Shown: in pieces, positions 47,551 to 57,289 of the stretch | Numbering within the stretch: position 1 is the first letter of the stretch | How the letters are laid out: the number at the start of each line of letters is the position of its first letter | Source of the DNA: CAZSNT01 sp964607765 | Lineage (GTDB): Bacteria > Verrucomicrobiota > Lentisphaeria > Oligosphaerales > JABHEG01 | DNA length: 64,000 nt | Assembly (NCBI GenBank): GCA_964607765.1 | Contig: CAZSNT010000023.1 | Span: forward strand, 21,411-85,410 | Reading direction: 5' to 3' | Position numbers and translations under genes: made by a program | The notes under the pieces: model-generated | Seen by the model: only the letters and a program-made list of their open reading frames with translations | Database searches by the model: none | Told to the model about the DNA's origin: nothing

Positions 47551-48732
47551 GTGCGGAATACATCCCAGGAACTGCGTGAACTGATCGCAGCAGGCGAAGA
47601 CGAACTTCGGCAGCGTGGCGCTGCCCTGTTCTCGCAGGCGCGCTACGAGGTCCAGCGCGTGCTGGGCGAAGGAGGGATGGGGGTCACGTGCCTGGCTCAC
47701 GAATTCAGCGCGGGGAACCTGATGCGTCCCGTGGCGCTGAAATTCGTCAAGGACAGCCTTGATCCGCGCCGCGTGGATCAGTTCCTCAATGAGGTCCGCC
47801 TGAGCATCCAGTTCAATCATCCCAATCTGCTGCCCATCTACCGGTTGGAGTCCGAGGAGATACACGTACAGGCGCCGGGCAACAGGCGCAGCGCCCGCGT
47901 CCCCCGGCGCCACACCGTCTACTATGCGGTCATGCAGTTCATCGACGGGTGGAATCTGCGTGAGATCGTCAGCCGCCTGCGTAATCTCAGGATCATCCTG
48001 AACCATGAGATGACCCTTTACGTTGCCGGCCGGGTCGCGCGGGGCCTGCAATATGTCCATGAGTACGAGGACGAGCAGGGGAGCCACTTGGGCCTGGTGC
48101 ATCGGGACATCTCACCCGAGAACATTCTCCTGGACCGTTTCGGCCGAGTCAAGGTGTCCGATTTCGGTATCGCACTGCCCGTGAGGAGGACGACCGACAA
48201 GATGTTCCCGCACGCGGGCAAGCTGCTGTACTGCTCGCCGGAACAGCTCGAAGGACGCGAACTGGACCGGCGCAGCGACATCTACAACATTGGGTTGCTG
48301 CTCTATCTGCTGCTCACGAACACCGATCGGTTTGCGGCGGAGTCCGCCGCGGATCAGCGGCGGGAACGCATCCGCGCGAAAATGAGACGCAACCCACTCG
48401 ACGACCTGGCCGACGTGGACCCGCAACTGGCGCAGCTGTGTGACACCTGCATGCGCGAGGACCCGGACGACCGCTACCAGACGTGCGAGGACTTGGCGAA
48501 CGACATCGACATCTACTTCAAGAACAGACAGAAGATCGCCACAAGCGAGCAATTGGAGGAGATCCTCCTGGACCTGTTCAACCCCAAGCCTACGTTTGTC
48601 TCGCGGCGCTTCATACCACTCACCGGTTCGGATGTGCTCAATCAGCCCGGGTTCAACCCCGAACTGGCTCTCCAGCCGTTGGCTCCGGGCGAGCCGATCC
48701 GCACTGCCAGGCTGGATCCGGATGACGAGTGA
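47551..48732 (+). CDS. Serine/threonine protein kinase (Hanks type)
   Basis: A 393-residue soluble kinase. The glycine loop LGEGGMGVTC, the ATP lysine in VALKFVKDS (about 64), catalytic HRDISPENILL (about 184) and DFGIA in the activation loop are all visible, as is YCSPEQLEGRELDRRSDIYNIGLLLYLLLT (APE-like). No transmembrane or extracellular part follows, only a C-terminal 70-residue tail (TSEQLEEILLDLFNPKPT). GTG start with GGAG upstream. The FHA proteins at 41.1 and 55.8 kb are candidate partners. lpxK follows 15 bases later. Confidence 0.93.
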   Translation: MRNTSQELRELIAAGEDELRQRGAALFSQARYEVQRVLGEGGMGVTCLAHEFSAGNLMRPVALKFVKDSLDPRRVDQFLNEVRLSIQFNHPNLLPIYRLESEEIHVQAPGNRRSARVPRRHTVYYAVMQFIDGWNLREIVSRLRNLRIILNHEMTLYVAGRVARGLQYVHEYEDEQGSHLGLVHRDISPENILLDRFGRVKVSDFGIALPVRRTTDKMFPHAGKLLYCSPEQLEGRELDRRSDIYNIGLLLYLLLTNTDRFAAESAADQRRERIRAKMRRNPLDDLADVDPQLAQLCDTCMREDPDDRYQTCEDLANDIDIYFKNRQKIATSEQLEEILLDLFNPKPTFVSRRFIPLTGSDVLNQPGFNPELALQPLAPGEPIRTARLDPDDE

Positions 48733-48747
48733 CGGCAAGGGACGCAG

Positions 48748-49917
48748 ATGACCATACGCGAGGTCATAGAAGTCGCTGAGCAGTACGTTGTCGACCTGAT
48801 GGAGGGGCGGCGACGGTCGCGGTATGACAAGCTGTTCTGCGCTTTTCTCTTCTGCCTCTCTCGTCTCTACCTCAATCTGGTTCAGCTGCGTCTTGCCCTC
48901 TACGACCACCGTCTCTTGCGGCAGCGCATGCTCGGGTGTCTGGTCGTGAGCATTGGCAATGTGACCTGCGGCGGGACGGGCAAGACACCCGTGGTCGAAG
49001 TCTTCGCGCGGACGCTGGCTCAGAAGGGCCGGCGGGTCGCCATTCTCAGCCGCGGTTACCGCAGCAAATCCAAACCGTTTCTGAGGCGCCTGCGGGATGT
49101 GTTTCTGCGCAAACGTGAGGAGGTCCCGCCGCGTCTTGTCTCGGACGGTCGGCGCCTGCTCATGGACTCCGCGATGGCCGGCGACGAGCCCTACATGCTG
49201 GCCAGCAATCTCCCGGACGTGATGGTTGTCGTGGACAAGGACCGGGTGAAGGGCGGACGCTACGCCATCCGCGAGCTTGGGGCGGATACCCTCGTTCTGG
49301 ACGACGGGTTCCAGTATCTGCGACTTCGGCCCCGGCTGAATATCGTGCTGGTCGATTCGACCAATCCGTTCCACAACCACCACCCGCTGCCGCGCGGCTT
49401 GCTGCGTGAGCCAATCTGCAACCTGCGTCGCGCCGACTACGTGTTCCTGACCAAGTCATCCGGCGGCAGCCACCTGCGGCATCTCCGCCGCTTCATTCAC
49501 CGCCACAACCCCCGGGCCGAGATCATTGAGTGCACGCACAGGCCGCAGTACTTCCAGGACGTCTACACGAACGAGCGCCTCGACCTCACTGGCATCGAGG
49601 GAAAGCGCGTCGCCGCGATCAGCGGCATTGCCGTGCCCGAGAGCTTCGAGAACTTCCTGTCCGTTCTGGGGGGGAACTGCATCTACGCAGAGCGCTTTAT
49701 GGACCACCACCGCTTCCGGCAGCAGGAGATCATCGATTTTGTCAATGCCAGCCTCAATCATGACGCCGAGATGATTGTGACCACTGAGAAGGACTCGGTG
49801 CGTTTCCCCAAGCTCGAGCGCCGGGATTTGCCCATCTACTTCCTGCGTGTGGAAATCGACATTCTCAGTGGCGAGGAGAGCTTCAATGACTGCATTGCGC
49901 GTATGTGTTTCCTCTAA
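48748..49917 (+). CDS. lpxK: Tetraacyldisaccharide 4'-kinase
   Basis: A 389-residue lipid A enzyme that phosphorylates the 4' position of the disaccharide, so the organism makes lipopolysaccharide. The P-loop VVSIGNVTCGGTGKTP (about 66-81) is the hallmark, followed by AILSRGYRSK, GDEPYMLASNLPDVMVVVDKDR, LVLDDGFQYLRLRP and PLPRGLLREPICNLRRADYVFLTK. A basic amphipathic N-terminus (LFCLSRLYLNLVQLRLALYD) would anchor it to the inner membrane. It is coupled to the kinase gene in front, an unusual link. Confidence 0.94.
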   Translation: MTIREVIEVAEQYVVDLMEGRRRSRYDKLFCAFLFCLSRLYLNLVQLRLALYDHRLLRQRMLGCLVVSIGNVTCGGTGKTPVVEVFARTLAQKGRRVAILSRGYRSKSKPFLRRLRDVFLRKREEVPPRLVSDGRRLLMDSAMAGDEPYMLASNLPDVMVVVDKDRVKGGRYAIRELGADTLVLDDGFQYLRLRPRLNIVLVDSTNPFHNHHPLPRGLLREPICNLRRADYVFLTKSSGGSHLRHLRRFIHRHNPRAEIIECTHRPQYFQDVYTNERLDLTGIEGKRVAAISGIAVPESFENFLSVLGGNCIYAERFMDHHRFRQQEIIDFVNASLNHDAEMIVTTEKDSVRFPKLERRDLPIYFLRVEIDILSGEESFNDCIARMCFL

Positions 49918-49940
49918 GGTGAGTCTGTTGGCATTTCGTG

Positions 49941-49969
49941 TTGCGCAAATGCGTTCGCTCGCGTAAAGT
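49941..49969 (+). promoter_or_regulatory. Promoter of the membrane protein gene at 50174
   Basis: TTGCGC, 17 bases, TAAAGT; this leaves a leader of about 200 bases in which I recognise no known RNA motif. Confidence 0.5.
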
Positions 49970-50173
49970 ACACCAGCGCACGCGCGGCGGGCTCTGTCGA
50001 GCGGGCGCTGTGCGTGCGGGGATGAGCGCCCGCCTCTATGTGGCGGCGCTGCTGTTGGGTAGATTCGGCGCAGCAATGCGTACTGCGCGCCGGGAATCGG
50101 TGCCGTGTTCGGTTGCTGTGCAGCCCCGGGCCGGTTTGTGGTTTGTAGACCATTCCCGATATGGGAGTTTCGG

Positions 50174-52033
50174 ATGGCTCTGCGACTGGGCAGTCTGACC
50201 TCGAGAATGCTGCTGGTGCTGTTCCTGGCAGTGGCCACGGGGGCTCGCGGATGGGCTCAGGCCGCTAACAGCACCCGCGCCAAAGGCGAGCTCTCGGAAC
50301 GCCGCGTTGCCGTGATCCGCAACCTGATAACGGAGTGCTTTGCCGAGCAGGGCCTGCAGGCGACTTCATCAGGGATCACCAAAGGCGTCCTGCGCAAGTT
50401 CGGCGAAGTGGACTCCTGCCCACTTCTTCCTTCCGGGGCACTCATCAACGACCGAGACACGGTCCGAGCGGCTCTCAAGACCACGCGGGAAGTGGTTGCC
50501 CAGAAGTATCCCCCCATCGACGAGGAGCAGCTCGATGAGGACGCTGCCAAGAAGTACCCCTACTACGAGCTGGGCGACCGAGTGACCGTCTCGTTCCGAG
50601 CCAGTCCTATCCGGACCATGACCGTGGAGGGCGTTTACCGCGGCCGGGGAGTGAACACCGTCCAGGTTGGGCGCCACGTCGTACAGATTCCGGATATGGA
50701 GGCGTTCATCGTACAGGATGAGGCCGAGTTGCTCAAGTTCGACAAGGAAGCGTCCCTGAAGCTGCGTGATGAGTATGTGGAGAAGCGGAAGACGGATTAC
50801 GCGGCCGAGAAGGTTGCGTTTGAGGGCAAGGTGCGGGGGCTGTGCCTGAGGGAGGAGCGCAAACGGGCCGTGGTCGAGAACGAGAAGAACGGCTACGTCC
50901 TGTTCGGCGGCAAGTGGGTACGTGTCCGGGACGTGATCAACAAACTCGTCGTGCAGATGCGCACCAAACTCGAGCAGCAGCAGCGTCTCCTGGCTCAACG
51001 ACAGGAGGTCGAGCGACAGCGGCGACTGTCGATGCACGTGCTCTGTCAGGATGTCTTCGAGGGCTTTGCCCCGGACGTGCTCTACCTGGACCCACGTACG
51101 ATTGTCATGGCCGCTGCGACGAATACGGCAACGGCCCAGGGAACGGGTGACACCACCGGTGCGACCGATTCCGGTACGGGTGGGGGCGCAGGACAGCCGG
51201 AGGATCCCGACACCGTGCAGCCCGGTGATGACACGGGCACTGGCGGGGATACCGGTACGGGAGGGGACAGCAAGCCGCCTCCAGACGCCAGTGACGCACC
51301 GGATGTTTCGGCGCCGAAGCTCGACATCGCAGACGCGCCGGTCATACCGCTTTGGGCGTTCATTGTGGTCGGTGTTGCGGTGGTGCTCGGCATCGGTGTC
51401 TTGATCTTCGTGTTCCGGAAGCGCGGTGGTGGCGGCGGTGCGCAGAAGAAGGCGAAGAAGTACTTCAAAGGCAAGGGCAAACTGCAGAAGAGCTTCTGGG
51501 AGATGGCTGAGGCGGACCCGGAGAACTTCAAGTATGTCGCTTACCGTTACCCAAGCCGGGAACACGCGCGTCAGGCGCTCCTTGCGCTGAGCTACATCGG
51601 CGAGAGCAGCGGGGAGCTGACTTGCTCGTTCAAGGTCTTGTTCGGGTTCTACCCGCACCATGACAAGTTCGTGGCCTTCGTCGGGGGCACGGAGCTCAGC
51701 TATGCGCTGTGGCGTGAGGCGTCGGCCGTGTTGCCGGAGATGGCGCAGGCAGAGTACTTCCGTGTGAGTACGGCGCCCAGTGTCAGTCTGGACCTGCCCG
51801 ATCTGGCAAAACTTCTTGCTGATGATGAACTGCACATCAAGCACATTGAGGACCGGGATGGCGAGGGGGAGGACTACGGCAAGTACCACATCTACGAGGC
51901 GCCTTCACGTGGCCCGGCCATGCAGTTCCTGGAACAGGTCTCAGTCGAGAGTGAGGGCGTCACGATCATCGTCCAGACGGCTGACGGCGAGGTCTTCCGC
52001 AAGGACCACGAGGGGATTACCGAAGAGGGCTAG
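50174..52033 (+). CDS. Membrane-anchored protein with periplasmic coiled-coil region, unknown function
   Basis: A 619-residue protein: signal peptide (SRMLLVLFLAVATGARGWAQA), a helical region with an SH3-like strand set (YELGDRVTVSFRASPIRTMTVEGVYRGRGVNTVQVGRHVVQIPDME), a coiled coil (LKLRDEYVEKRKTDYAAEKVAFEGK, LEQQQRLLAQRQEVERQRR), a Gly/Thr/Asp/Pro-rich linker, a membrane helix (about 395-418) then a cytoplasmic domain (SFWEMAEADPENFKYVAYRYPSREHARQALLALSYIGES) of about 180 residues. No family recognised. ATG 50174 follows GGGAG by six bases. It lies before a complex palindrome and may signal across the inner membrane. Confidence 0.72.
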   Translation: MALRLGSLTSRMLLVLFLAVATGARGWAQAANSTRAKGELSERRVAVIRNLITECFAEQGLQATSSGITKGVLRKFGEVDSCPLLPSGALINDRDTVRAALKTTREVVAQKYPPIDEEQLDEDAAKKYPYYELGDRVTVSFRASPIRTMTVEGVYRGRGVNTVQVGRHVVQIPDMEAFIVQDEAELLKFDKEASLKLRDEYVEKRKTDYAAEKVAFEGKVRGLCLREERKRAVVENEKNGYVLFGGKWVRVRDVINKLVVQMRTKLEQQQRLLAQRQEVERQRRLSMHVLCQDVFEGFAPDVLYLDPRTIVMAAATNTATAQGTGDTTGATDSGTGGGAGQPEDPDTVQPGDDTGTGGDTGTGGDSKPPPDASDAPDVSAPKLDIADAPVIPLWAFIVVGVAVVLGIGVLIFVFRKRGGGGGAQKKAKKYFKGKGKLQKSFWEMAEADPENFKYVAYRYPSREHARQALLALSYIGESSGELTCSFKVLFGFYPHHDKFVAFVGGTELSYALWREASAVLPEMAQAEYFRVSTAPSVSLDLPDLAKLLADDELHIKHIEDRDGEGEDYGKYHIYEAPSRGPAMQFLEQVSVESEGVTIIVQTADGEVFRKDHEGITEEG

Positions 52034-52109
52034 CCCGGAATGGCGTGTTCTGGTTAGGACCAAGAAGCCGTTACACGTGGCCCTGCGACCCCACCCACCT
52101 TGCGTGGGT

Positions 52110-52242
52110 GGTGAGCGAGATTGGTCCCGCGCGCAGGGCGCCCACACGCCCTCCCTTTGCGTCCCCTGAGGCGGAAAACTCTGCCTCAGGGGACGCAAAG
52201 GGAGGGAAACACCGGTTCTCTGCGGGAGCAATCTCGCTCACC
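52110..52242. repeat. Nested palindrome between convergent genes
   Basis: Outer arms GGTGAGCGAGATTG (52110-52123) and its complement (52229-52242), next TCCCGC/GCGGGA, and a perfect 24-bp inner pair at 52149-52172 and 52183-52206 around ten bases. It could extrude as a cruciform or fold into a long RNA hairpin. The outer flank (52251-52268) matches the 43.9 kb repeat in reverse. Lies between the membrane protein and Aas-like genes. Confidence 0.85.
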
Positions 52243-52313
52243 CACGGCGCGAGGCCGTGGGGGTCGTTCTACGGCTTAACTCAACGCCATTCAGGGCTGG
52301 CCCGCGCTTCCTA

Positions 52314-55300
52314 TCAGCCGCTTCCTGCCGCTTCCTGAGCCATCGCCTTCAGCGCCCGAAGATCCAGCTTGCCCGTGCCGAGCAGCGGCATCTGTTCGAT
52401 CTGGTGGAACGCGTCGCGCTGCGGCACCCATATCTTGGGCAGCCCCGACCTGTTGAGGCGGGACCAGAGCTCTTTCGCGGGAATGGGAAGCTGCTGGTGC
52501 AACACGATCAGCTTCTCGCCCTTCTTCGGGTCGGCAACGCTGGTGACAGCCACCATCACGTCGTTGCTTCCCGCTTCCGGCTTGACCGCCTCCGTGATCG
52601 CTTCCTCAACACGGATGTGCGGCACCATCTCCCCGCCGATCTTGCTGAAACGGCTCAACCGGTCCGTGATGGTAAGGAACCCGTCCTCGTCCAAGTGGGC
52701 GATATCGCCCGTAGTGTACCAGCCGTCCTTGAGAACTGCGGCAGTCTCGTCGGGCTGGTTCAGGTACCCCTGCATGACGTTAGGCCCCCGCACGAGCAGC
52801 AGCCCGTCAGTGCCGAGCGGGACGGCTTCTCCGGTGTCCGGATCCACAATCCGAACCGCCACACCGGGCAGAGGCTGCCCGATGGTCCCAGGCTTCGTGC
52901 CGGTCTGCATCACGCCGCGGGCCCGGAAGTCCGGGACGTTGAGCGAGACAACAGGGGAGCACTCCGTGCAGCCGTACCCCTCGACGGGGGTGACCCCGAA
53001 CGTCACGCAGAACTGGTCGCGCAACTCGGCGCGCAGCTTCTCAGCGCCCACAATCACGTGTTTCAGACCACCGAAGTCGCCCGGGATGACCGAGCGCAGG
53101 TAGATGCGCAGGAACGTTGGCGTAGCCAGCAATGTGGTCGCACCGAAAGAGCGTACCACCGATCCGATGGCCGGTCCTTCCAGCGGATTGGGGTGGTAGA
53201 CAACCGGCACACGCTTCACCAGAGCATACCACAGCGTCACGGTGAAGCCGAACGAGTGGAAGAACGGCAGCACGCCGCACACTCTGTCACGTTCGGTCAA
53301 GCCCGCGACCTGGTTGACCGCATCAATGTTGCTCATGATGTTCGAGTGCGACAGCATGATGCCTTTGGGCGTGCCTGTCGAACCGCTCGAGAAGATGACC
53401 GTGGCCAGATCGTCGACTGACGCCTCGTGCAGTCCGAGAACGCGGCGCAGCAGCGCTGTGGGCAGGCACCATGCCTGCAGCGCGGCGATCATGCCGCTCG
53501 ACACACCAATCAGCGAGGAGAGATCCTCAACAGCCAGCAGCTTGTCCGGCTCGGCGGGCAGCGGCGCCTTCTCCAGGAATGTGCGTGACGTGATCACGGT
53601 GCGGATTCCGCATTGCCGCATCGCGCTGGAAAATGCCTCCGGCCCGACCGTGAAATTCAGGTTCACGGGGATCTTGCCCGCCAGCAGCAGGGCGAGGTTG
53701 GTGACAGCGCCCGGTACGCAGGCCGGCAGTGCGATGCCGACCATCCTCTCATTCGCGAACCGCTTCCTGAAATACCTGGCCGCGGCGAGCGACTTTGTCA
53801 GCGCCTTGCGGTAAGACAACGACCGGCCGCTCGAGTCTGCCATCACCAGGCGGCGCGGCGAGGATCTGGCGGCGCGGATGAACGCGTCATGCAGCACAAT
53901 CTGGTCCGTCGCGCGCGCTCTGAACGCCTCCGCACCCAAGTCGCCGACAGCGGTCCGAACGGCAGCAGCGTCGGAAGTGGCGGGCAGCGGCTCGCCAAAA
54001 GAGACCGTTACCTCACTGCCGCCGAAGCCGGGCCACTTCCACAGAGCCTTGCCGCCTTCGAAGCTGAACACGCTGCCCCACATGCGGTCAATGTAGACGG
54101 GGATGATCGGAGCGTCTATACCCTTCATGATGCGTTCGAATCCGCGCTGAAATCGCAGCAGATTCCCGGTCCGCGTGATCGAGCCTTCCGCGAAGATGCA
54201 CACCAGCTCGCCGTCCTTGATCGCTTGTGTGGCCGCGCGCAGTGACCGGATCATCTCGCGGAAGCCGTCCGCCTCGCTGATCGGGATCACGCGCAGTATG
54301 CGGCAGCCCCAGTTGAGGAACCGTGTCTGGTAGATACGTCTGAACATGATGAACCGCACAAAACGCTGGAGGCTGGCCAGGATCAGCAACGCGTCCATGT
54401 AGCTGACATGATTGCAGACAAGAAGCGCGCCACCTTCCTTCGGTACGTGGTCCGTGTTCGCGGGGCGCAGCCGGTAGAACGTGTGCGTAAACGACCACAG
54501 GCAGAAACGCAGCAGAAAGTCCGGGAGCAGACGAAAGATGTACCCCGTGACCAACACCACGAGGACAGCCAGACAGCCAAACACGTAGCGCGGCAGAGCG
54601 TCGTTGTCGCCCAGAATGCGTCCGATCAGGTAGTAAAGCAGGGAGGCCGCGAGAATGCCGACAAACGACATGAAGTTGTTAGTGGCCAGCACCTGGCCTT
54701 TCCGGTCACGCGGCGCGCGTTGCTGCACAAACGCACTGAGCGGAATCAGGTACAGGCCGGACCCCACCCCCAGCAGGAACACGTCCACGCACGTGCGTAG
54801 CTGCGAGCGCCACGAAAAGCACAGATCCAGGCTGAATATGGCCATCATGGCTGCCCCGATCGGCACCAGTCCGAACTCCACCTTCCGGCCGCTGAGTTTG
54901 CCGGCCAGCAGCGAGCCAAGTCCAATCCCCACCGCGGCAACTGCCAGCAGGCCGCTTGTGCCTGTGCTCTTCAGCTTGAGCACCACGCTTCCGTAGACCG
55001 GCATGTTGAGCTGGAAACACGCCCCCATCAGCCAGAAGAAGCTGACCCCGAGCACAGAGAGGAAAAGGGCCCGGTCCCGGCGCAGCGACGTGATGTTGCC
55101 GAACATCTCCGAGGCCACGTTCCAGCGGAATCTGCGGTGGGCGCCGGATGCCGGAACCCTCTCGATGCCGAGCGAAGTGAGTGTGCCCAGGGCCGCAATC
55201 GCGACAAAGACCATCCCCGCACGCTCCGGGTGTTCCTTGAACACATCGAACAGCAGGCCACCCATGACCGTGCCCACGATGATCGCGATGTCGGTCAACA

Positions 55301-55754
55301 GCTGGATGATGCCGTTGCCTTGGCTGAGATCCTCGTCAGGCAGCAGCTCGGGGAGGATGCCGTACTTGGCAGGGCTGAAGAACGTGCTCTGCAGCCCCAT
55401 GAGAAACAGGACTGTCAGGCACGCCCAGCTCAACCCGGACCACAAGGCGAGAACCGCCGCGCCCATCACCACGATTTCCGCCACCTTCGCACCCACAATG
55501 ATGGTGCGTTTGCTGAGGCGGTCGGCAAGCGTCCCGGCGCAGGCGGAGAACAGCAGGAACGGAAGCACGAACACGGCGCCGATGGCGCTCATGTTCGACA
55601 CCTTTGTCAGGATGTCATCAGCGCCCTCGGTCAGAAGCAGGAACGTGACAGTGAACTTGAACGCGTTGTCGTTGGCCGCGCCGAGGAACTGCGTGACCAT
55701 CAGCGCCCAGAATGAGCGTCCTTGAAGCGCGGATTGCCGGGCGTCGGTAGTCAC
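52314..55754 (-). CDS. Trifunctional Aas-like protein: MFS lysophospholipid transporter, PlsC acyltransferase and acyl-ACP/AMP ligase
   Basis: A 1146-residue fusion of an LplT-like MFS (1-415; FWALMVTQFLGAANDNAFKF), a PlsC acyltransferase (NHVSYMD near 447-453, FAEGSITRTGNLLRFQRGFERI) and an AMP-forming ligase (VIFSSGSTGTPKGIMLSHSN near 788, YGCTECSPVVS, GWYTTGDIAHLDEDGFLTITDR, LGTGKLDLRAL with the catalytic Lys). In E. coli LplT and Aas together take up and re-acylate 2-acyl-lysophospholipids; here both are joined. GTG start one base after the FHA-MoxR stop, so one operon. Confidence 0.92.
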   Translation of the reverse strand: MTTDARQSALQGRSFWALMVTQFLGAANDNAFKFTVTFLLLTEGADDILTKVSNMSAIGAVFVLPFLLFSACAGTLADRLSKRTIIVGAKVAEIVVMGAAVLALWSGLSWACLTVLFLMGLQSTFFSPAKYGILPELLPDEDLSQGNGIIQLLTDIAIIVGTVMGGLLFDVFKEHPERAGMVFVAIAALGTLTSLGIERVPASGAHRRFRWNVASEMFGNITSLRRDRALFLSVLGVSFFWLMGACFQLNMPVYGSVVLKLKSTGTSGLLAVAAVGIGLGSLLAGKLSGRKVEFGLVPIGAAMMAIFSLDLCFSWRSQLRTCVDVFLLGVGSGLYLIPLSAFVQQRAPRDRKGQVLATNNFMSFVGILAASLLYYLIGRILGDNDALPRYVFGCLAVLVVLVTGYIFRLLPDFLLRFCLWSFTHTFYRLRPANTDHVPKEGGALLVCNHVSYMDALLILASLQRFVRFIMFRRIYQTRFLNWGCRILRVIPISEADGFREMIRSLRAATQAIKDGELVCIFAEGSITRTGNLLRFQRGFERIMKGIDAPIIPVYIDRMWGSVFSFEGGKALWKWPGFGGSEVTVSFGEPLPATSDAAAVRTAVGDLGAEAFRARATDQIVLHDAFIRAARSSPRRLVMADSSGRSLSYRKALTKSLAAARYFRKRFANERMVGIALPACVPGAVTNLALLLAGKIPVNLNFTVGPEAFSSAMRQCGIRTVITSRTFLEKAPLPAEPDKLLAVEDLSSLIGVSSGMIAALQAWCLPTALLRRVLGLHEASVDDLATVIFSSGSTGTPKGIMLSHSNIMSNIDAVNQVAGLTERDRVCGVLPFFHSFGFTVTLWYALVKRVPVVYHPNPLEGPAIGSVVRSFGATTLLATPTFLRIYLRSVIPGDFGGLKHVIVGAEKLRAELRDQFCVTFGVTPVEGYGCTECSPVVSLNVPDFRARGVMQTGTKPGTIGQPLPGVAVRIVDPDTGEAVPLGTDGLLLVRGPNVMQGYLNQPDETAAVLKDGWYTTGDIAHLDEDGFLTITDRLSRFSKIGGEMVPHIRVEEAITEAVKPEAGSNDVMVAVTSVADPKKGEKLIVLHQQLPIPAKELWSRLNRSGLPKIWVPQRDAFHQIEQMPLLGTGKLDLRALKAMAQEAAGSG

Positions 55755-55755
55755 G

Positions 55756-57144
55756 TCAATAGTCGTTCTGATCCGGCTCGGGAACGGAGATCAGCAGCTG
55801 TTTGATGAGGTCGTCCGGCCCAATGCCCTCGGAGTCTGCCGTGAAGTTCGTGAAGATGCGATGGCGCAGCACGGGCAGGGCGAGGGCGCGGACATCGTCG
55901 CAGCTGACATTGAGGCGTCCGTGCACCACTGCGCGCGCCTTGGCGCCGAGGACGAGGAACTGCGCGGCTCGCGGCCCCGCGCCGCAGAAGACGTTGTCAC
56001 GGATGAACTGGGGCGCACCGTCCACTTTGGGCCGCGTCATACGGGTCAGGCGCGTGGCGTATTTGACCACATGCCGGCTGACCGGCAGATCGCGGACCTG
56101 GCCCTGGAGCGCAACAAGATCCTGGGCGGAGAGAATCTGTTTCAGATCCACGTTCTGTCTGGTGGTCGTCGCCTCGACAATGGTCTCTTCCTCGTCTTCT
56201 TCCGGGTAGTCGACGATGATGTTGAACATGAATCGGTCAAGCTGCGCCTCAGGCAGCGGGTACGTGCCTTCCTGCTCCAGCGGGTTCTGGGTGGCGAGCA
56301 CGAAGAACGGGGGCGGGAGCGGGAACACGTGATTGGCTACGGTCACTTGGCGTTCCTGCATGGCCTCAAGCAAGGCGGCCTGGGTCTTTGGCGGCGTTCG
56401 GTTGATCTCGTCCGCCAGCAGCATGTTGGTGAAGATCGGGCCCTTGATGAAGCGGAACATCTTCTTGCCGGTCGCCTCCTCGATCTCGAGTACGTCCGTG
56501 CCGATGATGTCCGAGGGCATGAGGTCGGGGGTGAACTGGATACGTTTGAAGCGGAGCCTGAGGATGCTTGCCAGCGTGCTGACCATCAGCGTCTTCGCGA
56601 GGCCGGGCAGACCAATCATGAGGCAGTGGCTGCCGGCCGCGATGGCGATCAGCAGTTCCTCGAGTACGGCGCGCTGCCCCACGATGACCCGGCCGAACTC
56701 CGCCTCGATAGTGCTGTAGATATCGCCCATCTGCCGAAGCGCTTCCATGGATTCCTCGAGCGCTTCCGGCACGTACGTTGCCGCGCCTGCATCCAGCTCC
56801 TGGTCGTCGTCGTCGACCTCATAGTCCTCTTCCGTGATGGAGACATCCGCCTCGCCGTAGTCGGCATCGAACAGTGTCATGATCGTGCCGAGCTGGAGTT
56901 TCGTCTGGTGCTCGAGGACGGCGTTCCTGACCGGCTCGCCCGCGATGAAGATCCCGTTCTGGCTGCCCAGATCCTCGATGCGCCACACGCCGTCGATGAA
57001 GTCTATCGCGGCGTGCATCCGGGAAATGCTGCCCTGCTGCAGTCGGATGTCGCACTCAGCGCCCCGGCCGATGATGAGTCGGCCGCCGTCGATCTGGAAC
57101 TTCCGGCCCGTGTCCGGACCTTCGAGGATTTCAAGCTTCGCCAT
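55756..57144 (-). CDS. MoxR AAA+ ATPase with N-terminal FHA domain
   Basis: A 462-residue fusion: FHA domain (1-95; RLIIGRGAECDIRLQQGSISRMHAAID, LGSQNGIFIAGEPV), acidic linker (100-125), then a MoxR ATPase with Walker A GLPGLAKT at 178-185, Walker B LLADEINRTPPKTQAALLEAM and NPLEQEGTYPLPEAQLDRFMF (sensor 1). MoxR ATPases act as chaperones for metal or complex assembly with VWA partners; none is adjacent here. ATG 57144 starts the similarity. FHA-MoxR fusion suggests kinase control. Confidence 0.92.
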   Translation of the reverse strand: MAKLEILEGPDTGRKFQIDGGRLIIGRGAECDIRLQQGSISRMHAAIDFIDGVWRIEDLGSQNGIFIAGEPVRNAVLEHQTKLQLGTIMTLFDADYGEADVSITEEDYEVDDDDQELDAGAATYVPEALEESMEALRQMGDIYSTIEAEFGRVIVGQRAVLEELLIAIAAGSHCLMIGLPGLAKTLMVSTLASILRLRFKRIQFTPDLMPSDIIGTDVLEIEEATGKKMFRFIKGPIFTNMLLADEINRTPPKTQAALLEAMQERQVTVANHVFPLPPPFFVLATQNPLEQEGTYPLPEAQLDRFMFNIIVDYPEEDEEETIVEATTTRQNVDLKQILSAQDLVALQGQVRDLPVSRHVVKYATRLTRMTRPKVDGAPQFIRDNVFCGAGPRAAQFLVLGAKARAVVHGRLNVSCDDVRALALPVLRHRIFTNFTADSEGIGPDDLIKQLLISVPEPDQNDY

Positions 57145-57289
57145 TCGACTGGTTCCCTCGCAGAACGACCGGGGGACAAGCAATGCGCGCGCAACGCACG
57201 AATGGCAGCAAGTTTACTACTTGCGGTGTGCCGAGTCAAGCCAGCACTCACCGCAGGCGTAGCCCTCAGGGACATAGCTTCCTGAGCGC

